From Sipunculus nudus (lineage: Eukaryota > Annelida > Sipuncula > Golfingiida > Sipunculidae): a DNA stretch of 64,000 nt. How positions within the stretch are numbered: the stretch's first letter is position 1; each line of letters opens with the position of its first letter. Where the stretch lies: contig CM049311.1 in NCBI GenBank assembly GCA_026874595.1, positions 50,843,676 through 50,907,675 of the forward strand. Direction: 5' to 3'. The notes under the pieces were generated by a model, which had not been told where the DNA came from, did not search any database, and worked only from the letters and a program-made list of their open reading frames with translations. The translations under genes and the position numbers were made by a program. Positions 1 through 10,570 of the stretch are shown here, in pieces.

Positions 1-1290
1 ATTTTAAGTAAATATTAAGCATATACATTTTCTTCCTGGTAATTCAGGGTAATTTTCGGATTTTTAAAACGATTTTAAAATATACATGCTTCATTAAGAC
101 ATCTCTTTTTGCAGTTTGCCATGGAGGAGGGCGAAAATAGGTATAAGGCCTAAGGTTGGAAAACACGTTAAAGGGCTCCAATATACCCCTCTCTCAATGT
201 CCATACCCTATTTCCTTTGTTAGAGAGCATCTGGTTTTAAACTGATTGCATATAGCTGCCAAAACAGGCTTGATGAGAGGGAGGGAAGGGCGGAAACAGA
301 GGCCTGAATACGATTGAAAATTCATTAAAGTTGGAACAGTGTACGGAAACTTACGCGGGCTGCGTGCTATTTTGAAGATGTGTAATATCTAAAAACCACA
401 CTGGCATAACCGTACATATAAAAAAAAACCTTTCCGGACAGTCGTACCTGCGCCGCATCCGTGAAAGTAGACATGTCGATTAAGTTAAGTACATTATATA
501 TAATTTATCGTACTTGAACTGGATATGACCTGTTTATCTCTAACATGTATCTTATCCTCCCTGTCGACGATTAATCTTGCCATGGTAATTGTTTGGTGGA
601 TCACAATTAATGACGTCAAAGTCCATAGTGTACACAAGTCACTGTACATGCACATGTTTCGAAACCAGTCTTTTAAATGTGTCAACGCTCTTGTTTTTTA
701 TTGCAAACTCAGAACTAGTTGCCGCTTAATTTGATTATAGACCTTGAAAGCATTTAATTTCCGCATTAAGTTGGAACAAACTGGGCTACTTCGGTTGCGA
801 ATATTTTTATTGATATCTGACTAATATAACATTCATCTTGATACAATTTTTTGGGATTGAGCACGAGCATAGCTCATTATTCGCTCTTTCCCTGTACATG
901 GCATATAAGTAAACATGATCAGATAGTTGAGAATGAAAATTATGTGTCCCGTAAAACATGGTAATGTCCTTCATAACCCTGGTAACAGTAAGTTTAGATG
1001 CAAATCCAGGAAAGAGTTGGTTTTGTAAAGGGTGCACATGGAATGTAAACAAAGAGAAGAAAGGGTATTGTGGATGGTTGGATGTTATGATAAAACAGGT
1101 GTTGATTTTAAATTTATTCACAGTCATGCTAAGATCAATCGAAACGTTTTGAATCTTCAGAATAATTTTGTAGGCACATGAATAATTTATTATGGAATAA
1201 GTAATCTTTACTAGGGTCGCCACACAGAATAAATTAGGTGTTGAAAATATGTCCATATTTTGTTCGTGGTTGTGAAGATGTTAGTGTTTT
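1..1290. other. AT-rich sequence without a recognised gene
   Basis: No exon with convincing splice sites, no RNA gene and no repeat that I recognise. The short open frames here have no recognisable protein features. Confidence refers to the absence of an obvious gene. Confidence 0.5.
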
Positions 1291-4200
1291 TAGCTCAGCT
1301 GACTGAAAGTCATCTGAGCTATAGCGATCACTCTTTGTCCGTCGTCCGTCTGTCCGTCTGTCCGTCCGTTAACCAGGCACAAATCGTAACCGCTGGACCT
1401 AGAACCTTGTAACTTGGAATTCTGAGAGGTCCATGAAAAATCTCCTTGGAAACCAGAAATTAGGTCTCTGTACCCATATCCTTCGAGCTATGGGGCCCCA
1501 AAGTACCCCCCAGAAAAGTAAAAAATTTCATACAAAAACATCAATATCTCATTAACTACATCACTGATGGTCATGATTTTTTGCATACATATTGATCATG
1601 AGATGTTCCATCAGTTCCTGCAGACTGGTGGCGCCACCTGTATTTTTCGATTTTTTACGAATTTTTTTTCTCTATTTTTGAGACCTTTAAAAATGTGAAC
1701 ATCTGTTAACAAGGCACAAATTGTAAAGAATGGACCTAGAATCTTCATTCTTGAGACATTGAGAGGTCAATGAAAAAATGTCCATGGAAACCAGAAATTA
1801 GGTCTCTGTTACCAATATCCTTCGAGCTATGGGGCCCCGAAGTACCCCCCCAGAATAGTCAAAAATTTCATACAAAAACTTCAATATCTCATTAACTACA
1901 TTACTGATGGTCATGATTTTTTGCATGGATATTGATCATGGAGTGTTTCATCAGTTCTGCAGACTGGTGGCGCCACCTGTACTTTTTCAATTTTGACGAT
2001 TTTTTTTCTCTATTTTTGAGACCTCTGAAGATGCAGTTATCTGTTAACAGGGCACAAATCGTAACGACTGGACCTAGAATCTTCTCTCTTGACATGCAGA
2101 GAGGCCCATAAAAAGTCTCCTTGGAAACCTGAAATTAGGTCTCTGTTACCCATAACCTCTGAGCTATGGGGCTCCGAAGTACCCCCCCAGAATAATGGAA
2201 AATTTGATACAAAAGTTCAAGTAACTGATCAACTATTGCATTGATCACCATGATTCTTTGCATTGATTTTGATCATGGGGTGTTTCATCAGTTTCTGCAG
2301 ACTGGTGGTGCCACCTGTATTTTTTCGATTTTTACGTGTTTTTTTTCTCTATTTTTGAGACATTAAAAGATGCGGTCATCGGCTAACAGGGCACAAATCC
2401 TAATGACTTGACCTAGAATCGTCTCTCTTGACATGCAGGGAGGCCCATGAAAAGTCTCCTTGGAAACCTGAAACTAGGTCTCTGTTACCCATAACCTCTG
2501 AGCTATGGGGCTCAGAAGTACCCCCCAGAATAATGGAAAATTTGATACAAAAGCTCAAATATCTGAACAACTATTGCATTGATCACCATGATTCTTTGTA
2601 TGGATATTGATCATGGGATGTTTCATCAGTTTCTGCAGTCTGGTGGCGCCACCTGTATTTTTTCGATTTTTACGAATTTTTTTCTCTATTTATGAGACCT
2701 TAAGATGGGGTCATCTGTTAACAGGGCACAAATCGTAACGCCTTGACCTAGAATCTTCTCTCTTGACATGCAGGGAGGCCCATTAAAAGTCTCCTTAGAA
2801 ACTTAGAAAAAGGTCTCTGTTACCCATTTTCTTCGAGCTATGGGGCTACCAATTACCCCCCAGAATAATGGAAAAATTGATACAAAAGCTCAAGTATCTG
2901 AAAAACTATTGCAATGATCACCATAATTCTTTGCACGGATATTGATCTTAGAATGTTTCATCAGTTTCTGCAGTCTGATTGCGCCACTGGTATTTTTTCG
3001 ATTTTTACGAATTTTACAGGGCACAAATCGTAATGCCTAGACCTAGAATCTTCTGTCTTGACATGCAGAGAAGCCTATAAAAAGTTTCCTTGGAAACCTC
3101 AAATTAGGTCTCTGTTACCCATATTCTTCGAGCTATTGGGCTCAGAAGTACCCCCCCAGAATAATGGAAAATTTGATACAAAAGCTCAAGTATCTGAACA
3201 ACTAATGCATTGATCACCATGATTCTTAGCATTGATATTGATCATGGGGTGTTTCATCAGTTTCTGCAGTCTGGTGGCGCCATCTGTATTTTTTTCAATT
3301 TTTAGCTCAGCTGACTGAAAGTCATCTGAGCTATAGCGATCACTCTTTGTCCGTCGTCCGTCTGTCCGTCTGTCCGTCCGTTAACCAGGCACAAATCGTA
3401 ACCACTGGACCTAGAACCTTGTAACTTGGCATTCTGAGAGGTCCATGAAAAATCTCCTTGGAAACCAGAAATTAGGTCTCTGTTACCCATATCCTTCGAG
3501 CTATGGGGCCCCGAAGTACCCCCCCCCCCCCCCCAGAATAGTCAAAAATTTCATACAAAAACTTCAATATCTCATTTACTACATAACTGATAGTCATGAT
3601 TTTTTGCATGGATATTGATCATGGAGTGTTTCATCAGTTCTGCAGACTGGTGGCGCCACCTGTATTTTTTCAATTTTTACGAATTTTTTTCTCTATTTTT
3701 GAGACCTCTGAAGATGCAGTCATCTGTTAACAGGGCACAAATCGTAACGACTGGACCTAGAATCTTCTCTCTTGACATGCAGAGAGGCCCATAAAAAGTC
3801 TCCTTGGAAACCTGAAATTAGGTCTCTGTTACCTATAACCTCTGAGCTATGGGGCTCCGAAGTACCCCCCAGAACAATGGAAAATTTGATACAAAAGTTC
3901 AAGTAACTGATCAACTATTGCATTGATCACCATGATTCTTTGCATTGATTTTGATCATGGGGTGTTTCATCAGTTTCTGCAGACTGGTGGTGCCACCTGT
4001 ATTTTTTCGATTTTTACGTGTTTTTTTTATCTATTTTTGAGACATTGAAAGATGCGGTCATCGGTTAACAGGGCACAAATCCTAATGACTGGACCTAGAA
4101 TCGTCTCTCTTGACATGCAGGGAGGCCCATGAAAAGTCTCCTTGGGAACCTGAAACTAGGTCTCTGTTACCCATAACCTCTGAGCTATGGGGCTCAGAAC

Positions 4201-5531
4201 TACCCCCCAGAATAATGGAAAATTTGATACAAAAGCTTAAATATCTGAACAACTATTGCATTGATCACCATGATTCTTTGTATGGATATTGATCATGGGA
4301 TGTTTCATCAGTTTCTGCAGACTGGTGACGCCACCTGTATTTTTTCGATTTTTACGAATTATTTTCTCTATTTATGAGACCTTAAGATGGGGTCATCAGT
4401 TAACAGGGCACAAATCGTAACGCCTGGACCTAGAATCTTCTCTCTTGACATGCAGGGAGGCCCATTAAAAGTCTCCTTAGAAACTTAGAAAAAGGTCTCT
4501 GTTACCCATTTTCTTCGAGCTATGGGGCTCCCAAGTACCCCCCAGAATGATGGAAAATTTGATACAAAAGCTCAAGTATCTGAAAAACTATTGCAATGAT
4601 CACCATAATTCTTTGCACGGATATTGATCTTGGAATGTTTCATCAGTTTCTGCAGTCTGTTGGCGCCACTGGTATTTTTTCGATTTTACGAATTTTACAG
4701 GGCACAAATCGTAATGCCTAGACCTAGAATCTTCTGTCTTGACATGCAGAGAAGCCCATAAAAAGTTTCCTTGGAAACTTCAAATTAGGTCTCTGTTACC
4801 CATATTCTTCGAGCTATTGGGCTCAGAAGTACCCCCCCCCCAGAATAATGGAAAATTTGATACAAAAGCTCAAGTATCTAAACAACTAATGCATTGATCA
4901 CCATGATTCTTAGCATTGATATTGATCATGGGGTGTTTCATCAGTTTCTGCAGTCTGGTGGCGCCATCTGTATTTTTTTCAATTTTTAGCTCAGCTGACT
5001 GAAAGTCATCTGAGCTATAGCGATCACTCTTTGTCCGTCGTCCGTCTGTCCGTCTGTCCGTCCGTTAACCAGGCACAAATCGTAACCACTGGACCTAGAA
5101 CCTTGTAACTTGGCATTCTGAGAGGTCCATAAAAAATCTCCTTGGAAACCAGAAATTAGGTCTCTGTTACCCATATCCTTCGAGCTATGGGGCCCCAAAG
5201 TACCCCCCAGAAAAGTCAAAAATTTCATACAAAAACTTCAATATCTCATTAACTCCATCACTGATGGTCATGATTTTTTGCATACATATTGATCATGAGA
5301 TGTTCCATCAGTTCCTGCAGACTGGTGGCGCCACCTGTATTTTTTTTATTTTTTACGAATTTTTTTCTCTATTTTTGAGACCTTTATAAATACAGACACA
5401 ATTTTGCCCTGTTGGTTAATCTGTTTGATGCTTCAGTTGAATGGGTATATACTACCATTCAGATGAAAAAAATTCCTTTTGCGAATCTCTTCCCAGTCAG
5501 CTGAGCGTCATGACCCATGGGTCACTTGTTC
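1291..5531. repeat. Higher-order tandem repeat of ~337-bp units, mollusc-type interspersed family
   Basis: Units of about 337 bp recur with landmarks: TTAAC(A/C)(A/G)GGCACAAATCGTAA near 1370, 1707, 2043, 2382, 2718, 3015, 3381, 3727, 4066, 4400, 4694 and 5064, then CTCCTTGGAAACC, GAGCTATGGGGC, a run of C, GATCATG and CTGGTGGCGCCACCTGTA. A 5' cap with the palindrome TCAGCTGACT..AGTCATCTGA and GTCCGTC repeats occurs three times (1291, 3301, 4986). The region is therefore a set of blocks of six, five and one units, and the second block looks like the first minus one unit. The last block ends with GTCAGCTGAGCGTCATGACC near 5498-5520, resembling the 3' end of bivalve copies. Short open frames inside are artefacts of the repeat. 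Confidence 0.85.
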
Positions 5532-6189
5532 ATTTATATAAACCACACTCAAGGAAATAATGTTGGGCGTAATTGTCCGTGTATTCCTATCAACGAGTGA
5601 ATCTATATTCAGTGAATGAACCCTAGCTGTTGAACTTGGCATATTAAATTGAATATGCTTGGAGTTATATTGGATATTATATTAATGTAATTTTAAAATC
5701 TTATAACCATATTCTTATCACATATATTCTTCTCAGTAAAACCAGTATAGGGAAATGAGATCTGCATGCTTGAAAGCAATTAACTCTTATTCCAAATTTT
5801 TAGTAAGATAGTTCCTTAGTAAGATAACCGACTTATCCAAAATAAATATTTCATTTAGAATTTTATTATTTTATGATATTCCTTGATAAATTGACCTCTT
5901 TACCGTGTAAACAATTATGAAGGTCAAGATATCTTTCACATCATCCAGTTATAGCAGTTGAACGTTGGCCCCAGCGCAGTCTCCTGCAAAAAATATGCAT
6001 AAATCCGATAGGCTATGATGTCATAAATGTGTTTGACTGTGGGTATATCGACTTTTACGTTATTTTCAAACTTTTTTTTTTGTCTGTGAGGGCTTAAAGT
6101 TTTGTTTCGTTTGCGCGTGTAATCACAGTAGTCACTAATATAAATTGATCAACAGTTAGATTTATATGCGCGCATAGGGGTACCACACC

Positions 6190-6192
<3 letters not shown>
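5532..6192. other. Gap without recognised gene
   Basis: AT-rich unique-looking sequence between the tandem repeat block and a TA microsatellite. I see no exon, RNA gene or repeat family here. Confidence 0.5.

Positions 6193-6249
<57 letters not shown>
6193..6249. repeat. (TA)n microsatellite
   Basis: Uninterrupted TA dinucleotide run of about 57 bp. Confidence 0.95.
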
Positions 6250-6251
<2 letters not shown>

Positions 6252-6698
6252 TCTTTTATATTTATGGTCTTTTTATTTCGCGGACTTCGCAATAAACCTC
6301 TCGGATAATACTGTAGCATATCATGATGCTCTTTAAAAACCCGAAAGTTTTGAAAATTGAATGCGGCTGTTGAAAATAAATGGGGACCGATTCTTGTGAA
6401 CAATAAGTGATGTATTATACTAAATACAATCTTTGCCCTGAAGATGTGTTGACGTTAGCATTAAAACAGTTGAAGTATCTCCTGAATGAATCAGGCCACC
6501 GGGATATACCTAAATCACTGCTGATGTGAAGGGTTTATATTGGATACTAGTAATTTTTTGGAAAGTTGAGTATAATAAATGGACCTCGTTTCCATCTGCA
6601 TACAAAGACACCATCTGCATAATCATGACTGAATTAAAACTTTGCATAAATAATGGTTTGTTCCGGCGGTAGCGACTCAGATTTATCAAATGCCCGAT

Positions 6699-6701
<3 letters not shown>

Positions 6702-6736
<35 letters not shown>
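6702..6736. repeat. (TA)n microsatellite
   Basis: Uninterrupted TA run of about 35 bp. Confidence 0.95.
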
Positions 6737-6738
<2 letters not shown>

Positions 6739-6834
6739 TAATGTAACGACCAAGGTGTGTCCAAACTATATATACTTTGTCCTACGCTAGAGGCCAATGG
6801 TGATCCTATATGCACATAGTGTGACCCGTACATA

Positions 6835-8335
6835 TATATATGTCAAGGCCCAGATCACGATCTGGACAGATCTTAGATCTGTCCAGCCCACATTGCGATC
6901 GCAGTTCAGGCTGACCCAAACTGTGATCGCAATCCAGGCTGGCAAGATCTTAGATCCGTCCAGCCTAGATTGCGATCGCAGTTTAGTCCGGCCCAGATTG
7001 TGATCCTGTCTTTCTTGCTTCAGGATCGCAATCTAGCTTGACAGATCTTAGATCTGTCCGGCCGAGATTGCGATCCTAAACTTGACCAGCCCATCTATGC
7101 TTTTACTATCACAGGAGTGAAACATCGGATGTTTTACAAACTCATTTGGTATTGCATTTGGTATTGCATGGTACCATTTCCCCATAATATATCACAGGAG
7201 GGAAACTAGTATATCACGGTTCCATTTTCCCATAATAAATACAATTATAATACAAATAGGTACATGCAAAAAAAGCTGCTTCTTGAAAATGTAAAAAAAA
7301 AATGAAACGACTAGGCAGTTTAAAAAATGCAAAGCCCATGTAAGTCATCAATCCCAAGTAATTATTATGAACTTAACCTTGAGGCTATCATCTAAATATT
7401 ATACTTTCGGCCATCATGTATATTTAAAAAAATAAATATATTTTTATAAACCTTAATAGTATGTATTATATATTTGTTATCAGTAGCTGTTCTGTTTGAC
7501 TCATTATTGGATTTCATCTGATTAATTAGTTACCTATTCATGGTGCCTGGAATCCTGTGATCTTTCCATGTGCCTGAATAAACTGACTGATTGATACCAT
7601 GTTTACTGTTGTTGTTTGTTCGAACAGCTTAATAAACATTATGCTATATAAATTGTTATTTAGTTTTCCTTTTTTTTCATAGTTAGTAAATTTTAAACAT
7701 GAATGTTTTAGTAAGCATGGATTAAGTAAGTGATGTATTCAGGGAGTGCAGTAAAATGTACTTTAATTTTAAATTTTTAAAAGACTTGGCTTACTTTTTG
7801 CAGGTACTTAGATGGACTTTTGTTGTGTACTGTGATAGATTGACATTGCTTGACATATAAGTGTGCTATTGAAGGTGCTTTTGAAAATGTTTTTTTATGT
7901 AACACAGTTTTATAAGTATGATCAAATGAATTTCGATTTAAAATTACTTAACTTTTTTATGAATATGTATTTATTATGGGGAAATGGTACCATGCAATAC
8001 TAAATGAACTGGTAAAACATCTGATGTTCAACTCCTACATGTGATAGTTAAAGCATGAATCGCAATACGAGCTGGTCAATTTTAGGATCGCAATCTGGGC
8101 TGGACAGATCTAAGATCTAAGATCTGTCCAGCCAGATTGCGATCCTGAAGCAAGAAAGACAGGATCGCAATCTGGGCCGGACTAAACTGTGATTGCAATC
8201 TAGGCTGGACGGATCTAAGATCTGGCCAGTCGTGATTGTGATCGCAGTTTGGGCCGGCCTGAACTGCGATCGCAATTTGGGCTGGACAGATCTAAGATCT
8301 GTCCAGATCGCAATCTGGGCCTTGACATATACATA
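6835..8335. mobile_element. Foldback-type non-autonomous DNA element with ~350-bp inverted arms
   Basis: The left arm (about 6841-7190) begins TGTCAAGGCCCAGATC and the right arm (about 7975-8331) ends with its complement GATC..CTGGGCCTTGACA. The arms share many blocks in inverted order: GGACAGATCTTAGATCTGTCC, the CTTGCTTC loop near 7017 against GAAGCAAG near 8149, CATCGGATGTTTTACA against TGTAAAACATCTGATG-like sequence, and ATGGTACCATTTCCCCATAATA against TATTATGGGGAAATGGTACCAT. Each arm is itself built of short repeats of GATCGCAATC and AGATCTTAGATCT. The interior of about 780 bp is AT-rich without a transposase-like frame. Flanks on both sides are TATA/ACATA-like, so the target duplication is unclear. 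Confidence 0.8.
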
Positions 8336-8408
8336 CTTAGGAATTTGCGAAGCCTTCTTTTTTAACTAAATCTTGCTACCTGGAGTAAAATCAGATGTAA
8401 ATACTGAC

Positions 8409-8591
8409 CAGTTCTTCTGGAATGCCATGGTTTTTAATATATACAAATCCCACATTCCTGAAGGCGTCACAGAGTTCCTTTGCTGTTTCTGCGAACGCTG
8501 CTGGAGGTCCGTCTGAAGACGCACCAGAAAAGTCTAAACTCGTCAGTTTTCCCACGTCCACGACAGGTATGGTGGGGTTTGTTTCTGCCAT
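8409..8591 (-). CDS. First coding exon of a 2-oxoglutarate/Fe(II)-dependent dioxygenase-like protein (partial gene)
   Basis: The exon encodes 61 residues starting MAETNPTIPVVDVGKL and ending NVGFVYIKNHGIPEEL. This is the N-terminal DIOX_N segment of the isopenicillin-N-synthase-like oxygenases: IPVVDV, then a helix with CDAFRNVGF, then the IKNHGIP motif. The start codon has a strong context (GCCACCATGGCA). The exon ends in phase 0 at CTG followed by the donor GTCAGT. The catalytic jelly-roll with HxD...H iron ligands and the RxS 2-oxoglutarate site would be in later exons to the left. I find none between 1 and 8408, so they lie outside the window, have been separated by the foldback insertion and repeats, or are lost. 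The substrate cannot be inferred. Confidence 0.75.
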
Positions 8592-8730
8592 GGTGGCTGG
8601 TCAGTGGTTCGTAGGACCGGGCAGTGTGGCGGACCTGTTATATATTGATGAAACGGATGGTATTTCCCCTCCTGAAATTTTGAGTTCAACGAACGAATGC
8701 TGTTGATTGCTGATGATGGCTTTATATCAG
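8592..8730 (-). promoter_or_regulatory. Possible core promoter and 5' UTR of the dioxygenase-like gene
   Basis: Reading the minus strand, a TATAAAG box lies at 8726-8720, about 130 bp before the start codon, followed by an uninterrupted leader to the Kozak-like GCCACCATGG. The TATA match and spacing are the only evidence; no transcript data are available and an intron in the leader cannot be excluded. Confidence 0.3.
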
Positions 8731-8897
8731 TACATTCATAGTTATCATTAAGAGCACATAGGTTATCACTAGCTGATAAACCCGGTATACCGGGGTTGGG
8801 GAGATATATTAACTGAGAAGTGGAATGTTGGCTCATTTTTTATTCTAAAAGTTAACATAAAATATAGATTTTAAGTGGGAAACTGTCTAAATTATTT

Positions 8898-9240
8898 GAG
8901 CGTGGTGGCGTAATGGATAGAGCACTGGACTTGTCACCGCAAGGTCGTGGGTTCGCGTCCCATCTTAACCGCCGTCTGCGCTAAGACTCCTTGGCAAAGT
9001 CTTTACCACAAGGGTGCGCTCTCTCGACCCAGGAGCGAATGGGTACTGGTCATGGAAGGAAGGCATATGTAGAACGAATAATCTTCTAACGCCTGATATG
9101 GCTGCTTGGGTTGTACGCTTCCCAGGGAGCCTAGAAAAGCTACAAGAATGAACAGGCCCGAAAGACCAGAAAGGCGAAGTGTTAAGTCGGACGAGACTGA
9201 CATCGTCGGTGATATCAGACTATAAACCCCCACCTTTTCC
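8898..9240 (+). mobile_element. tRNA-derived SINE
   Basis: The 5' end (8898-8971) looks like a tRNA: box A TGGCGTAATGG at 8905-8915 and box B GGTTCGCGTCC near 8950-8960, with about 45 bp between them as in a tRNA gene. It cannot be a functional tRNA because the acceptor arms do not pair and the sequence continues into an unrelated body containing AGACTCCTTGGCAAAGTC and TTGGGTTGTACGCTTCCCAG. The 3' boundary is approximate. Confidence 0.7.
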
Positions 9241-9520
9241 TTTTTCAATAAGATATGCTTAAATAGTTTTTTACATTTATTTTGTGCTCGTAGCAAAAAA
9301 AAAATCATACCCCGGTATGTTTACCTTGAAGACCTGGTCAGTGATGTTTACATTGCAAACCGGAATGGGACGCGGGGGCATTCAGGTTTTCGATGATATT
9401 TGACTGGATTCTATTGTTGGACGTAAAAAGATTAGGTTGATGTGAGGAACACATGAAAGATTTATTGAATGTACCTTGCAAGGAAACTGTTCCTGAAGAA
9501 AGAAACAGAAATATGCATAC

Positions 9521-9607
9521 CTGGTAAGTAGCATAAGCGGACCCAAAGGGACTCCATGCAGAGGGTCCGTATCCCATTTTCAGCCGCCGCAACATTTTCT
9601 TTTTCAT
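9521..9607 (-). CDS. Possible orphan first coding exon, unknown protein
   Basis: On the minus strand a 29-residue frame starts MKKKMLRRLKMGYGPSAW and ends SAYATYQ at CAG followed by the donor GTATGC. The stretch is more GC- and CpG-rich than its surroundings. I do not recognise the peptide and find no partner exon, so it may be chance. Confidence 0.2.
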
Positions 9608-10188
9608 CGTATCAGACAAATTTTGAGGCTTGAAATCCCCGCCACAACTCCACCCCAACCCACCCCTGTTCCTGAAATTGGGACCTGGAATTAGGTTTAG
9701 TCATTAATCCTCCTCGGTTGAACTCTCCATTTCATAAAGCGAGAAACATGTTTTTCTCTTTTACTGACCACGCACGTGGATGATAGCCTCGTTCAAATGT
9801 AAGGCCAGACATGCTCAAATCCCTCACTGAAAGCAAGCGTTATTCATATGAACAATAGTCCTTAATAGTGTTTGAGGTTGAGTGACCACGATGCACGCAT
9901 TCCGGTCATTGCCGAAGGCAGTTCGGCTGTGCTCGGTTTAACCTCTATGCAAGTCAGTAAAAACGGAAAAATCACTCAAACTTATATGTACATTAAAAAT
10001 TATTTATTCTCATGCCGCCTATGTCACTGCGGGGTTAATAACCATTAAAATGAGGTGTGGCACAGTATAGTTAGCAATGCGTTTCGGAGAACATTGCGAA
10101 CAAATATGGACCGAATTCCTTCTTTAAATATTAGATTATAAATGGAATCATGCATGCCAGCCCCACTGCCTTGTGAGGCATTTCCGAA
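9608..10188. other. Gap without recognised gene
   Basis: Intergenic sequence up to the CT/TA microsatellite. Nothing with coding or RNA-gene character is visible. Confidence 0.45.
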
Positions 10189-10195
10189 TTCTCTC

Positions 10196-10237
<42 letters not shown>

Positions 10238-10284
10238 ATGTATATATATATATAATTATATACATATATATACATATATATATA

Positions 10285-10347
<63 letters not shown>
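10189..10347. repeat. (CT)n followed by (TA)n compound microsatellite
   Basis: A TC/CT run occupies about 10189-10236 and is followed after four bases by TA repeats, with a few interruptions, to 10347. Confidence 0.95.
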
Positions 10348-10348
<1 letters not shown>

Positions 10349-10489
10349 GCTCACGTTAGCAAACGAAGGAATGCTTGAAGGATTACTTCAATGTATTTTA
10401 AAGTTGAAAAAAATATGACATTTGTAGTAATAAATTAATGTGCAAATGGTTTAATTTCCTATATAATTATTCACCCTTAAGGCTTGAAT

Positions 10490-10570
10490 TAACTTGAAAG
10501 ATACCACGCAAAAACAGATCATAGATAAAGTTTATCTATGATCTGTTTTTGCGTGGTATCTTTCAAGTTA
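10490..10570. repeat. Perfect 40-bp inverted repeat with a 1-nt spacer
   Basis: The left arm 10490-10529 begins TAACTTGAAAGATACCACGC and the right arm 10531-10570 is its exact reverse complement, separated only by G at 10530. Transcribed, it would form a perfect 40-bp stem. No coding frame is associated. Confidence 0.95.

Noticed and set aside
2428-5228. Short frames such as MTCREAHEKSPW.. and MGNRDLISGFQGDF..
   Set aside because: They recur with every unit of the 337-bp repeat block and carry no domain.
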